The notes: generated by a model from the sequence alone, not told the origin. A DNA stretch of 30,907 bases from UMGS1766 sp963660915 (GCA_963660915.1 CAVLAO010000014.1:1-30907); one strand, 5' to 3'; numbered from the stretch's first letter, positions 20,881-29,682 are shown. Numbers and translations: made by a program.

Positions 20881-23853
20881 TTATCGATTGTACTTTTTCT
20901 TTCTGCCTGCAACGGTGATACCGATGAGGGCAACGCCGCTGACGCACAGAACCGATCCCCACAAGGCAGGGCTGCTGCTGTCGCCGGTCTGGGGATTGCT
21001 GATGTCGCCGGCAGCTTTCAGCAGGGACTCCGCATTCGTCCTGTACTGCTGCAGGATCTCCCGTTCCCCATTCTCCAATGTGTTCGGGTCGGCAATCAGC
21101 GCATCCAACGTGCGGATCAATTCCTTCAATGCAGGAACATCGTCAGAGGTTACGTTATTTGAATTGAGATTTTCGATTGCCGCGACCAGAGACCGGAGGG
21201 GCTTCATCGTTACGGTAACGGAAGTGGTGTTGCCGGCTTTATCTGTGGCAACGATGGTGTAAACAGCGTCCCGGTTGCCCGCCAGAATAATCGATCCGAC
21301 GGCGGCTTCGCCGTTCAGCGTGATGGATGCGATGTTCTTATCCGTGACGGTAACCTTCTGCGTGGTGTAGTAGGTTGCACCGTTGTCTACGCCTGCAATC
21401 ACAGGAGCGGAGATATCATATTCTGCACCATCGGTAGAGAGATACGACACATTGCCGGACTTATCGGTAATCCGGACGTAGTAGATAAACTGCTTGGCAT
21501 CCTCCAGCGTAACGCTGACGCTGCCGTTTTTCATTTCTGTCCAATTGGTTGCGGCCTTGACCGCCTCCAGATCCATTGCCGTCTCGGATTCGATGTACTC
21601 GATCCGGTCGACCCCGGAGAGGCTGTCGTCCACAGTGACGGAAACTGTCTGGGTTTCCTTGAAGAACAGGCCAAAGGTAATTTGATTTAAAAAGCCCGTC
21701 CATTTATTCGCGGCAACGGTAACTGTCCCGGTGGGAGCAAGGGTGGAGACAACCGTCACCGTCACCGTTCCGGTGATGGTTTTAAAATTCGGGTCACTGG
21801 AAACAAAGCGGTAGGTGACCGTGTTTTCACCAAGTGCAAGGGTCTGGTCAGGATCTACGGTCAGCTCGCCTGCAACGTCAGTATTTGCCCGGGTCAGTAC
21901 AATTGCAGAGGTTTCCAGCGTGTCATAAACCACAGCTGCGGACACAGCGCCGATTTCGGGGTCTGCCATGGCGATGTCGTAGGTTCTGGTAACCGTTCCG
22001 GTATAATCGCCGGTGCCGGTGATTGTCATGGTGACAGTGCCTGCGTCCGCAAGACTGCTGCTTTCGTTGGAATGGCGGAATGCGACGGTGTAATCGGTTC
22101 CCTTAACCAGGGTCGTTTCATCGCAGGCTACACCCGGCTCATGGGTGGTCCCGTCATAGATATAGCCGTCAACAGGAATGCCCGTAAGCATAACATTGCT
22201 GTCGTCCAACAGAGTTTTGGCTTCTACTGTTTTGCCGGAAATGGTAACGCCGACCAAAGTCAGTCCGGAGCCGATGATCGTGCCGTTATTGGTAATTTCT
22301 ACGTCGCTCCACTTCGTCTTTACGGTTACATTTGAAAAGGTAATCACTGCGCCTTCTGCAATGGTGACATTTTCTTCCAGCTTAAGCGTGCCGTTTTTGA
22401 TGGTCAGGTTGTTTTGCAGCGACCATATAAAGGCGGTTATACTGTGTCCATTCAGATCCAGAACACTATCTGTTTGAGGCATAGAGAAAGGCTCCAAATT
22501 GAAATCATCTGAGTAAACGGTCAGCGTACCGCCGGAACTGCGCCAGGCGTTTTGCGCTTCGTAACTGTCGGTATAGTAGGCAACATTGCCGTTTGCATCG
22601 GTAACAGACGCTTTAATTTCCGCATAATTTGCGGTCACGGTGACACACCCGCCGGGCATGGTGAAGGTCGTTTCCGCTTTGGAGGGATCGGTCAAGTCAA
22701 CCGTTCCAAGTTCCACAGTCCAACCGGTAAACATGGTTCCGCTTTCCGGGGCATTGGCGGCAATCGTCACGGTGCTGCCCTCGGCATAGGTGCCTGTGCC
22801 GCTTCCGTTGTTGACCGTCACATACTGCTCATATACCGTGCCCCCCACATCGGCGGGCAATGTACCCTTGTTGTAGATTGTGCCTTCGTTCACAAGCGCA
22901 CCGGCGATCGTACCATCGTTCACAAGGGTGCCCGCATTGGACAGGGTGGCGCCCTCTGCAACGGTCAATTCGGCGCCGTCTGCAACCGTCAGTTTGCCGT
23001 CGGCGGCAATGTTCAGATCCTGGCTGAGGGTGTAATTGCTGTAAACGGCATAGTCCTTGCCACCGTTGGCAGACACCAGTCCTCCGGTGGGAGTACTGCC
23101 CGTGTAGGAACTGGCAACCACCATACCGCCGGTGACGGCAGCGTTTTTCTGACCTCCGTAACTGTAGTTGTTCGCGCCAATGCCGGGATTTCCGTTCGCC
23201 GTGATATTGCCGCCGTTGATTACGATGTTCCAGGTCGAGCCATCGTTGGAAGAGCCGATACCGGCGGCGGAGCCGGTGCCGGTGGCGTGGATCGTGCCGC
23301 CGTTAATGATAATATTGTGGGTGTCGCCGCGCCAGCCGCCGCCGCCAATGCCGGCCGCGTTACTGCCGCCAACTGCAGTCAGTGACCCGGAACCGTCAAT
23401 CGTCAGGGTTGCCGCAGCGGAACTGGTTGACTGCTGACCTCTTGTTTTATGGATGGCTGCTTTATCGCCGGTCTTGGAGATGAGGGTGTTGCTGCCGTTC
23501 AAGGTCAGAGTCACATTGGTGTCGCTGTAATCCTGAATCTCAATGGGTGCTCCGGCGGCGCTGGAGATATTTACACCGTCCAGTGTCACATGGGCGGTTC
23601 CCTGAATGTAAATACGATGGGAGGTGGCAGTGTCCTGATCCTTGTTGGACACTTCGACATCACCGCCGGTAATCGTTAAAACCCCGTTTGCTTCATCCCA
23701 GGTGTAATGATCCGCGTCGCCGACTACGATAAAATCGCAGCTGTCCAGCGCTTCCTCCGCAAAAACCGTCTGCGGCAGACAGGAGAGCAATATCGTGAAA
23801 CATAAGAATGCACTCAAGAACTTCTTTGGGAATTTTTGTTTTATTATAATCAT
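20881..23853 (-). CDS. wall-anchored adhesin-like protein with beta-helix and Ig-like domains
   Basis: A 990-residue secreted protein with a signal peptide (about 1-33, ending QTVFAEE). The N-terminal region (about 35-260) resembles the Cthe_2159-type carbohydrate-binding/right-handed beta-helix family, with repeated SNAAGIGGGG, INGGTIHATG and INGGNITANG turns. An InlB B-repeat-like unit follows (about 330-400; GSTVTIAANAPESGTMFTGW). Then come a gum-like repeat (YDGTTHEPGV, later GTGDYTGTVTRTYDI) and Ig-like domains. The end has NPQTGD (20980-20997), a hydrophobic helix and RKKKYNR, a sortase-type anchor. ATG at 23851 was chosen because CAGGAGG precedes it. Its position between the two predicted cobalamin loci is notable, but its own domains point to adhesion or glycan binding. 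Confidence 0.85.
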   Translation of the reverse strand: MIIIKQKFPKKFLSAFLCFTILLSCLPQTVFAEEALDSCDFIVVGDADHYTWDEANGVLTITGGDVEVSNKDQDTATSHRIYIQGTAHVTLDGVNISSAAGAPIEIQDYSDTNVTLTLNGSNTLISKTGDKAAIHKTRGQQSTSSAAATLTIDGSGSLTAVGGSNAAGIGGGGWRGDTHNIIINGGTIHATGTGSAAGIGSSNDGSTWNIVINGGNITANGNPGIGANNYSYGGQKNAAVTGGMVVASSYTGSTPTGGLVSANGGKDYAVYSNYTLSQDLNIAADGKLTVADGAELTVAEGATLSNAGTLVNDGTIAGALVNEGTIYNKGTLPADVGGTVYEQYVTVNNGSGTGTYAEGSTVTIAANAPESGTMFTGWTVELGTVDLTDPSKAETTFTMPGGCVTVTANYAEIKASVTDANGNVAYYTDSYEAQNAWRSSGGTLTVYSDDFNLEPFSMPQTDSVLDLNGHSITAFIWSLQNNLTIKNGTLKLEENVTIAEGAVITFSNVTVKTKWSDVEITNNGTIIGSGLTLVGVTISGKTVEAKTLLDDSNVMLTGIPVDGYIYDGTTHEPGVACDETTLVKGTDYTVAFRHSNESSSLADAGTVTMTITGTGDYTGTVTRTYDIAMADPEIGAVSAAVVYDTLETSAIVLTRANTDVAGELTVDPDQTLALGENTVTYRFVSSDPNFKTITGTVTVTVVSTLAPTGTVTVAANKWTGFLNQITFGLFFKETQTVSVTVDDSLSGVDRIEYIESETAMDLEAVKAATNWTEMKNGSVSVTLEDAKQFIYYVRITDKSGNVSYLSTDGAEYDISAPVIAGVDNGATYYTTQKVTVTDKNIASITLNGEAAVGSIILAGNRDAVYTIVATDKAGNTTSVTVTMKPLRSLVAAIENLNSNNVTSDDVPALKELIRTLDALIADPNTLENGEREILQQYRTNAESLLKAAGDISNPQTGDSSSPALWGSVLCVSGVALIGITVAGRKKKYNR

Positions 23854-24004
23854 AAAACCAACCTCCTGCATTTTTATCTGAGACAATGAAAATTGCGTCC
23901 GTGGGATCGCATCTGCGCTGTATTCGGTTCAAGGGAATAAACCTGCCAACCGAAAAAAGGAACCATCCTATAAATTTATTTGCTTGATTTTAACCTCTTT
24001 TTTA

Positions 24005-24033
24005 ATCCTAACACAAACTATTTGCTTTTTCAA
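24005..24033 (-). promoter_or_regulatory. promoter of the adhesin-like gene
   Basis: On the minus strand, TTGAAA (24028-24033), a 17-base spacer and TAGGAT (24005-24010). The leader would be about 145 bases; I see a CGGTT/AACCG pairing in it but no known riboswitch. Confidence 0.45.
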
Positions 24034-24076
24034 CCTTTTTCGTCGGGCGCAAAAAGCGTATTCCCGATTCATCCGG

Positions 24077-24099
24077 AAGCCGCCGGCAGAGCGGCTTTT
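24077..24099 (+). terminator. terminator-like hairpin without an upstream gene
   Basis: AAGCCGC-7-GCGGCTT followed by TT. No plus-strand gene precedes it for over 3 kb. Its downstream flank resembles that of the terminator at 20742-20767. Confidence 0.5.
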
Positions 24100-24125
24100 A
24101 TCGTTGGCAGGGAAAGCGGCAGGCA

Positions 24126-24155
24126 TTGAAATTCTCTTGCAGGATATGATATGAT
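24126..24155 (+). promoter_or_regulatory. promoter of the DUF4430-ECF operon
   Basis: TTGAAA (24126-24131), an 18-base spacer and TATGAT (24150-24155). A second TATGAT overlaps it at 24145-24150. No cobalamin riboswitch is seen in the 40-base leader. Confidence 0.5.
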
Positions 24156-24192
24156 AGACTGAATTTATATTGATTTCGGAAGGTTATCATCG

Positions 24193-25497
24193 ATGAAAAA
24201 GAGAAATAAAATACAAAACGGAATCATGATTGCCGTCATTCTGGCGATTCTCGCCGCCGGAACTTTGGCGGTGGGGGTGCACCAGGGATGGTTTGACCGG
24301 AAGGATGCCGCTGAGACGGCGCTGGTCACCTCCGTTACCGGAACGGCAGACCTGACCCGGGACGGTATCGCCTCCCCCCTCAGCGGAGAGACGGCTCTGC
24401 GGGACGGAGACAGCCTTTCCACCCAGACGCATGCCGGCCTTGTTTTGCAGGCAGGGGACAGCACGCTCACGCAGGGTGCAGGCACCGCCCTTACCGTCAC
24501 CCGGGCCGCCGCAGATGCGTTCACCGCAGAAATTGCCTCCGGACAGGTTTTTGTCTCCGCCGGAGAAACTCCGGTCACCCTCGCCTTTGACGGACAGACC
24601 TGCACCCTTTCCGCCGCTGTGGCCGACCTGACGGTGCGCACCGGCAGCGAAACCCTCTATCTCCTCTCCGGCACACTGACCGTGGATGGGACGGAATATT
24701 CCGCCGGACAGGCTCTGAGCTGGGTCGGCGGCACGCTGACCGCCGATTTCTTCACGCCCTCGGTTTTGGACGACGAGGCCCTGAACTGGTGCCTTACCGC
24801 AAAAAGTGAGCTCTGTTTCACTCAGGAGGAACTGCAAAAAGTAATTGACGACCGGGCCGCCCAGCGGCAGGCAGAAATTGAGGCACAGGTCAATCCCGAT
24901 TCCTCTGCCGAGGCAAGCGCTGCTGCCTCTTCCGACGCTGCTGCTTCCTCCCCTGCGAGCAGCGGCGACCAAACTGCAGACAGCGGCGGGGACAGCGCCT
25001 CTGCCGACAGCACTTCTTCTGCCACTGCCGCCGACACCGGAGCCGCCGCGGAAGCCGATCCGGAACCTGCACCAGAACCCGAGCCGGAGCCGGTGAAACA
25101 ATCCACCTGCACGATTGCGATCCGCTGCGACACGATCCTCTCCAATCTGGACAACCTGGACCCGGACAAATCCGGTTATGTTCCCTCGAGCGGCACGATC
25201 CTCTCCACCACCACAGTGAGCATTTCGGAGGGAGATTCTGTCTATGATGTGCTCAGACGCGCCTGCTCTGCCGCCGGAATTCAGATGGAAGCCAGCTACA
25301 CCGCCGCCTACGGGAGTTATTATGTGGAAGGCATCGGCCACCTCTATGAATTCGACTGTGGGCCGGAATCCGGCTGGATGTACAAAGTAAACGGCTGGTT
25401 CCCCAACTACGGCTGCTCCAGCTATTCCGTCAGCGACGGCGATGCCATTGTTTTCTGCTATACCTGCAACGGTCTCGGCGCCGACGTGGGGGCATAA
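24193..25497 (+). CDS. membrane-anchored FecR-like / DUF4430 protein, predicted corrinoid-binding
   Basis: A 434-residue protein with a short cytoplasmic start (KKRNK), one membrane helix (about 12-30) and an outside part. The first outside domain (about 42-190) looks FecR-like (SVTGTADLTRDG, LRDGDSLSTQTHAGLVL, LYLLSGTLTVDGTEYSAGQA). A 70-residue low-complexity Ala/Ser/Asp linker and a Pro-Glu stalk follow. The C-terminus (about 300-430) is a DUF4430 domain: CTIAIRCDTIL, DSVYDVLRRAC, YVEGIGHLYEFDCGPESGWM, YKVNGWFPNYG and VSDGDAIVFCYT. DUF4430 is homologous to the C-terminal beta domain of transcobalamin and intrinsic factor. GGAAGG precedes the ATG. It is the first gene of an operon with a complete ECF importer, so it is probably the receptor or co-receptor that hands corrinoid to the S component. 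Confidence 0.86.
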   Translation: MKKRNKIQNGIMIAVILAILAAGTLAVGVHQGWFDRKDAAETALVTSVTGTADLTRDGIASPLSGETALRDGDSLSTQTHAGLVLQAGDSTLTQGAGTALTVTRAAADAFTAEIASGQVFVSAGETPVTLAFDGQTCTLSAAVADLTVRTGSETLYLLSGTLTVDGTEYSAGQALSWVGGTLTADFFTPSVLDDEALNWCLTAKSELCFTQEELQKVIDDRAAQRQAEIEAQVNPDSSAEASAAASSDAAASSPASSGDQTADSGGDSASADSTSSATAADTGAAAEADPEPAPEPEPEPVKQSTCTIAIRCDTILSNLDNLDPDKSGYVPSSGTILSTTTVSISEGDSVYDVLRRACSAAGIQMEASYTAAYGSYYVEGIGHLYEFDCGPESGWMYKVNGWFPNYGCSSYSVSDGDAIVFCYTCNGLGADVGA

Positions 25498-25498
25498 G

Positions 25499-26395
25499 GT
25501 GAAAAATCATCGTCATCCCGACGCGTTTTCCGCTCTGCACCCGGTTTTGAACCTGTTCTTTTTCCTCTCTGCACTGGTTTGGACCGTGGTTCTGCGGCAT
25601 CCGGCCTATGTGCCGGTCTCCCTGTTGGCAGGGGCGGCTTATTACCGCTGTCTGGTCGGGCGGAGGGCGTGGCGCAGGTTCGCGGGGCTGGTTCTGCTGC
25701 TGGCGGCCCTTGCCGTTCTGAACCCCCTGTTCAACCCTCGGGGAGAGCACTGCCTGTTCACTCTGTTCGGCCGGCCCTACACGTTGGAGTCTTTGTGCTT
25801 CGGCGCTGTGACCGCCGGAATGTTTTGCGGAGCGCTGCTGTGGTTTTTCTGCTATCAACAGGTGGTCACAGAAGACAAACTCACCGCCGTTCTGAGCGGA
25901 CGTTTTCCTTCCCTGAGCCTGCTGCTGGTGATGGTGCTCCGGCTGGTACCGGCGGTGGCGCGAAAAGCAGGGCAGATTTCCTCCGCCCGCCGATGTATCG
26001 GCCTTGGCAGCGGCGCTTCCCGCTCTGCCCGGCTGAGGGAAGGAATGACCACCCTGTCCGCTCTTTCCTCCGCTATGCTGGAGGGAAGTGTCATCACTGC
26101 CGATTCCATGTCCGCCCGAGGCTACGGCACCGGCCCCACCACCGGCTATCTTCGATGGAACTGGCACGGAAAGGACGGGTGCACCTTCGCTCTGGCGGTA
26201 CTGCTGACCGCCCTCACAGCCTTCGGCTTTGCCGGAGGAGCGATGCAGACAAACTTTTTCCCCTGCCTTGCCTTTGCACCCCTGCAGGGTGCAAAGGGGC
26301 TGGTTTTTTTCGGCTATGTCCTGCTTTTATGGCTTCCCACTCTGCTCCACCTTCAGGAGGAACTGAAATGGCACTTTTTGAACTGCAAAATCTGA
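25499..26395 (+). CDS. ECF transporter T component 1 (EcfT)
   Basis: A 298-residue membrane protein with 5-6 hydrophobic helices, of the CbiQ/EcfT family. It shows the two coupling motifs used to contact the ATPases: SSARRCIGLGSG (about 160) and MSARGYGTG (about 205), the second being the classic Ala-Arg-Gly. It starts with GTG one base after the stop of the DUF4430 gene, with GGGGG as a weak ribosome binding site, so the two are tightly coupled. Its end overlaps the ATPase gene by 28 bases. It is the scaffold that links the ATPase and the substrate-binding S component. Confidence 0.88.
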   Translation: MKNHRHPDAFSALHPVLNLFFFLSALVWTVVLRHPAYVPVSLLAGAAYYRCLVGRRAWRRFAGLVLLLAALAVLNPLFNPRGEHCLFTLFGRPYTLESLCFGAVTAGMFCGALLWFFCYQQVVTEDKLTAVLSGRFPSLSLLLVMVLRLVPAVARKAGQISSARRCIGLGSGASRSARLREGMTTLSALSSAMLEGSVITADSMSARGYGTGPTTGYLRWNWHGKDGCTFALAVLLTALTAFGFAGGAMQTNFFPCLAFAPLQGAKGLVFFGYVLLLWLPTLLHLQEELKWHFLNCKI

Positions 26396-28044
26396 CTTTT
26401 TCCTACCCCACCGCACCGGATTGTCCCTGCCTGTCCGACATCAATCTGACGTTGGAGTCCGGAGAATACCTTGCCCTGTGCGGCAAAAGCGGCAGCGGTA
26501 AAACCACCCTGCTGCGACAGCTGAAATCCGTCCTGACTCCCCACGGAAAGCGGACGGGCGCCGTCCTGTTTGACCGCCGTCCGCTCTCAGAGGTCAGCTC
26601 CGGGGAACAGGCGCAGCGCATCGGCTACGTCATGCAGGACCCGGACAGCCAGATTGTCACGGACAAGGTATGGCATGAGCTGGCCTTCGGACTGGAGAGT
26701 CTGGGCTGCGATCAGCGCACCATGCGGCTGCGGGTGGCGGAAATGGCCAGCTATTTCGGTATTCAGGACTGGTTTCACTCCAGTGTATCGGAGCTTTCCG
26801 GCGGGCAAAAACAGCTGTTGAATCTGGCGTCTGTTATGGCAATGCAGCCGGATGTGCTGATTCTGGATGAGCCCACCAGCCAACTGGATCCCATTGCCTC
26901 CGCGGATTTTCTCAACACCATTGCCCGACTGAATCGGGAGCTGGGCACCACCATCCTCCTCTCGGAGCATCGGTTGGAGAATGTACTCCCGGTCTGCGAT
27001 CGGGTGGCGATTATGGAGTCCGGCCGCATCACCGCCGCCGACACGCCCCGAAACGCCATCGCCGCCCTTTACCGCAGCCACAGCGACCTGTTTTCCGCCA
27101 TGCCTGCCCCCGCCCGGGCCTTCTATGCCGCCGGCGAGACAAAAGGCGAAGTGCCCCTGACCGTTCGGGAAGGCCGCGCTTGGCTGCGCCGCAAAGCGGA
27201 ACAAAAACCGCTGACCGACACCGCTTTGCCTGCTCCGGAGCCGCCGGAAATCACAGCACCGGCTCTGGAAGCAAAGGAAGTCTGGTTCCGCTATGAAAAG
27301 GATTCCGCCGATGTGCTTCGGGATGTCAGCCTGCAGGTGCCTCAGGGCAGTCTGTTCGCCCTTCTAGGCGGCAATGGTGCGGGGAAATCCACATTGTTGA
27401 AAGTACTGTGCGGAATCTGCCCACCTTATCGGGGAAAAATCCGGATCAATGGAATTCCGTTAAAAAAGCAAAAAAGGGGGAATGACCTGTTTCGGGGCAC
27501 GCTGGCGCTTCTGCCCCAGGACCCGAAGAATCTGTTCGTGAAAAAGACGGTTCGCAGCGAACTGGAAGAAATGCTGACAGGTCTGGCAAAAGACGAACAG
27601 CAGAAGCGAATGGATTCGGTGATTGACCGGTGCCGGCTTGCCCACCTTCTGGACCGCCATCCTTACGACCTTTCCGGCGGAGAACAACAGCGCGCCGCAC
27701 TGGGCAAGGTGCTCCTCACCCAACCCAAGCTGCTGCTGCTGGACGAGCCAACGAAGGGACTGGACTGTTTTTTCAAGGCGGAATTTGCCGCTTTGCTGAA
27801 GCAGTTTACCGCCGGCGGCGGTACGGTACTGCTGGTGTCCCACGATGTGGAGTTCTGCGCCCAATATGCAGATCTTGTGGGACTGTTCTTTGACGGTCAG
27901 CTTACCACTGTCAACACGCCCCGCCGTTTTTTTGCGGACAACAGCTTTTACACCACCGCCGCCAACCGCATGAGCCGCCATCTTTTCCGCAACGCTGTAA
28001 CGGCAGAGGACATCGGTGAACTGTGCAGGAGGAACGGGCTGTGA
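26368..28044 (+). CDS. ECF transporter fused double ATPase (EcfA1-EcfA2 type, CbrU-like)
   Basis: A 558-residue protein holding two CbiO-type ATPase domains in one chain. Domain 1: Walker A GKSGSGKTT (about 39), Q-loop QDPDSQIVTDKVWHELAFGL, signature LSGGQKQ (143), Walker B VLILDEP (163). Domain 2: Walker A GGNGAGKST (about 334), QDPKNLFVKKTV, signature LSGGEQQ (435), Walker B LLLLDEP (455). Both catalytic Glu residues are present, so both sites could be active. The ATG at 26368 lies inside the end of the T1 gene with AGGAGG 7 bases upstream; the longer in-frame extension upstream is not real. Fused ATPases are common in the CbrTUV type of B12 importer. Confidence 0.93.
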   Translation: MALFELQNLTFSYPTAPDCPCLSDINLTLESGEYLALCGKSGSGKTTLLRQLKSVLTPHGKRTGAVLFDRRPLSEVSSGEQAQRIGYVMQDPDSQIVTDKVWHELAFGLESLGCDQRTMRLRVAEMASYFGIQDWFHSSVSELSGGQKQLLNLASVMAMQPDVLILDEPTSQLDPIASADFLNTIARLNRELGTTILLSEHRLENVLPVCDRVAIMESGRITAADTPRNAIAALYRSHSDLFSAMPAPARAFYAAGETKGEVPLTVREGRAWLRRKAEQKPLTDTALPAPEPPEITAPALEAKEVWFRYEKDSADVLRDVSLQVPQGSLFALLGGNGAGKSTLLKVLCGICPPYRGKIRINGIPLKKQKRGNDLFRGTLALLPQDPKNLFVKKTVRSELEEMLTGLAKDEQQKRMDSVIDRCRLAHLLDRHPYDLSGGEQQRAALGKVLLTQPKLLLLDEPTKGLDCFFKAEFAALLKQFTAGGGTVLLVSHDVEFCAQYADLVGLFFDGQLTTVNTPRRFFADNSFYTTAANRMSRHLFRNAVTAEDIGELCRRNGL

Positions 28045-28757
28045 AAAAAACGAATCTTCCCCGTCGAAGCTGGCTGACGCTGGTGCTTCTGTTTCTGCTG
28101 ATCCCCGCCGCACTGATACTTTGCCCCCGATTGGGCGGTCAGGTCTGGTACCTCACCAGTCTGCTGATCATCGGCTTCACCCTGTGCGCGTTCTTTCTGG
28201 TGTTTGAATCCCGCCGCCCTCAGGCTCGGGAGCTGGTGGTGCTGGCGGTTCTCTCTGCACTGGCTGTTGCCAGCCGCGCCGCCTTTGCTCCCCTGCCCCA
28301 CTTCAAGCCGATGACCGCCATAATCATGATCACCGGCATTGCCTTCGGCCCGGAGGCAGGATTTCTCACCGGTGCCGTCAGCGGCTTTGTCAGCAATTTT
28401 CTCTTCGGTCAGGGGCCGTGGACACCCTGGCAGATGTTTGCTTACGGCGTCGGCGGGTTTCTGGCGGGATTGCTGGCCCGGCTGGGACTGCTGCGCCGGC
28501 GGCGGCCGGGGCAGGCGGTCTTCGGGTTTCTTGCCGTTGTCCTTCTGGTGGGGCCGCTGCTGGACACCTGCGCTCTGTTTACCATGACCGGAGAAATCAC
28601 CGCCGCTTCTGCCCGGGCGGTTTATCTCTCCGGCGTTCCGGTCAATCTGATCCACGGAGCCGCCACCGCCCTCACCCTGCTGTTGTTTGCCAATCCTCTG
28701 CTGGAAAAACTGGATCGACTGCGGATAAAATACGGTATGCTGGAGGACGGCGCATGA
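28041..28757 (+). CDS. ECF transporter S component, predicted cobalamin-specific (CbrT-like)
   Basis: A 238-residue integral membrane protein with about six helices. It has the pattern of ECF S components: RELVVLAVLSALAVASRAAF, then FKPMTAIIMITGIAFGPEAG, then GFVSNFLFGQGPWTPWQMFA, then GVGGFLAG. The PWTPWQMFA-type segment is typical of the CbrT-like subgroup as I recall it. It binds the substrate in the membrane. It starts with GTG in a GTGA overlap with the ATPase stop, with AGGAGG 8 bases upstream. Cobalamin specificity is inferred from the family and from the DUF4430 gene in the same operon; other vitamins are not excluded. Confidence 0.85.
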   Translation: MKKTNLPRRSWLTLVLLFLLIPAALILCPRLGGQVWYLTSLLIIGFTLCAFFLVFESRRPQARELVVLAVLSALAVASRAAFAPLPHFKPMTAIIMITGIAFGPEAGFLTGAVSGFVSNFLFGQGPWTPWQMFAYGVGGFLAGLLARLGLLRRRRPGQAVFGFLAVVLLVGPLLDTCALFTMTGEITAASARAVYLSGVPVNLIHGAATALTLLLFANPLLEKLDRLRIKYGMLEDGA

Positions 28758-29626
28758 GGTTTTCCGACTATCACCCCGGCATCCATCTCTGCTTTTTCAC
28801 CGCCGTGTTGGCGGGCACAATTCTCTTCCGCCATCCGGTTTACCTTGCCCTTTCCTTTCTTGCCGCCCTGCTCTGGTGGGTGGAGCAGAAGGGAGCAAAA
28901 GGACTTGGATTTGCCGGCATCGCTCTGGCTCTTGCATCCCTGTTCGCTCTTTGGTACGGCAGCTACCACCACTTCGGCGAAACGCCGCTCTGGACAAATG
29001 CCGTCGGCAATGAAGTCACTCTGGAGAGCCTGCTCTTCGGCGCAACACTGGGGGGACTTGCTGCCGCAATATTGCTGTGGCTGGGCTGCCTTCATCAGAT
29101 CTTCACGACGGATGAAATCGTCTATCTTGCCGGACGGCTGGCACCAAAACTGGCCCTGTTCCTGGCGGTCCTGTTTCGCCTTGCCCCGCGGATCAAAGCC
29201 CACTGGCGGCACACTGCCGCCGCCCGACAGGGAATCGGTTTCGGGCAGGAGGCTTCTCTATGGACAAGGGTTCGAAACAGACTGGCTCTGTTTTCTGCCG
29301 CGGTGACCTGGACGCTGGATCGCATCCTTGCCCTGTCCGATGCCATGCAAAGCCAGGGGGCAAAGGAAAAGGGACGCACCGCCTATTCTCTTTATCGCTT
29401 TGACCTGCGGGATCGGAGCTTTGTTGTCCTCCTGTTCACCCTTGTCACCCTGTGTCTGATGGCCTTCCTTCTGGGGCAGACCCGCATGAAATTCAATCCC
29501 CGGCTTCACTGTCCTCCCGTCACTCCGGCTTCCATTCTGTTTTTCGCCGCCTGGACAGTGCTCTGCCTGCTGCCTCTGTGCGCGGACATTCTGGGACTTC
29601 TTCAATTCCGCCGAAGTCGAAAATAA
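28754..29626 (+). CDS. ECF transporter T component 2 (EcfT paralogue)
   Basis: A 290-residue membrane protein with the same plan as T component 1: an N-terminal LFRHPVYLALSFL segment like LRHPAYVPVSLL of T1, and a shared EVTLESLLFGATLGG like YTLESLCFGAVTAG. The first coupling motif is AAARQGIGFG, but the second reads MQSQGAKEKG, lacking the Ala-Arg-Gly. It starts with ATG in an ATGA overlap with the S-component stop and is the last gene before a strong terminator. Two different T components in one ECF operon are unusual. They may form a heteromeric scaffold or serve different S components. Confidence 0.86.
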   Translation: MRFSDYHPGIHLCFFTAVLAGTILFRHPVYLALSFLAALLWWVEQKGAKGLGFAGIALALASLFALWYGSYHHFGETPLWTNAVGNEVTLESLLFGATLGGLAAAILLWLGCLHQIFTTDEIVYLAGRLAPKLALFLAVLFRLAPRIKAHWRHTAAARQGIGFGQEASLWTRVRNRLALFSAAVTWTLDRILALSDAMQSQGAKEKGRTAYSLYRFDLRDRSFVVLLFTLVTLCLMAFLLGQTRMKFNPRLHCPPVTPASILFFAAWTVLCLLPLCADILGLLQFRRSRK

Positions 29627-29630
29627 AAGT

Positions 29631-29682
29631 AAAACCGTCTCTGACCGGCTAACAATACCGTTAACCTATCAGAGACGGTTTT
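29631..29682 (+). terminator. intrinsic terminator of the DUF4430-ECF operon
   Basis: AAAACCGTCTCTGA (29631-29644) pairs with TCAGAGACGGTTTT (29669-29682). An inner GGCTAAC/GTTAACC stem fills most of the loop. A T run follows. Confidence 0.85.

Noticed and set aside
23854..24192. Possible second riboswitch between the divergent adhesin and DUF4430 genes
   Set aside because: No B12 box, no GGGAA/GGTG core and no other class I recognise on either strand.
25579..26367. Upstream extension of the fused ATPase frame
   Set aside because: It overlaps the T-component gene in another frame, and the AGGAGG-ATG at 26355-26370 marks the real start.
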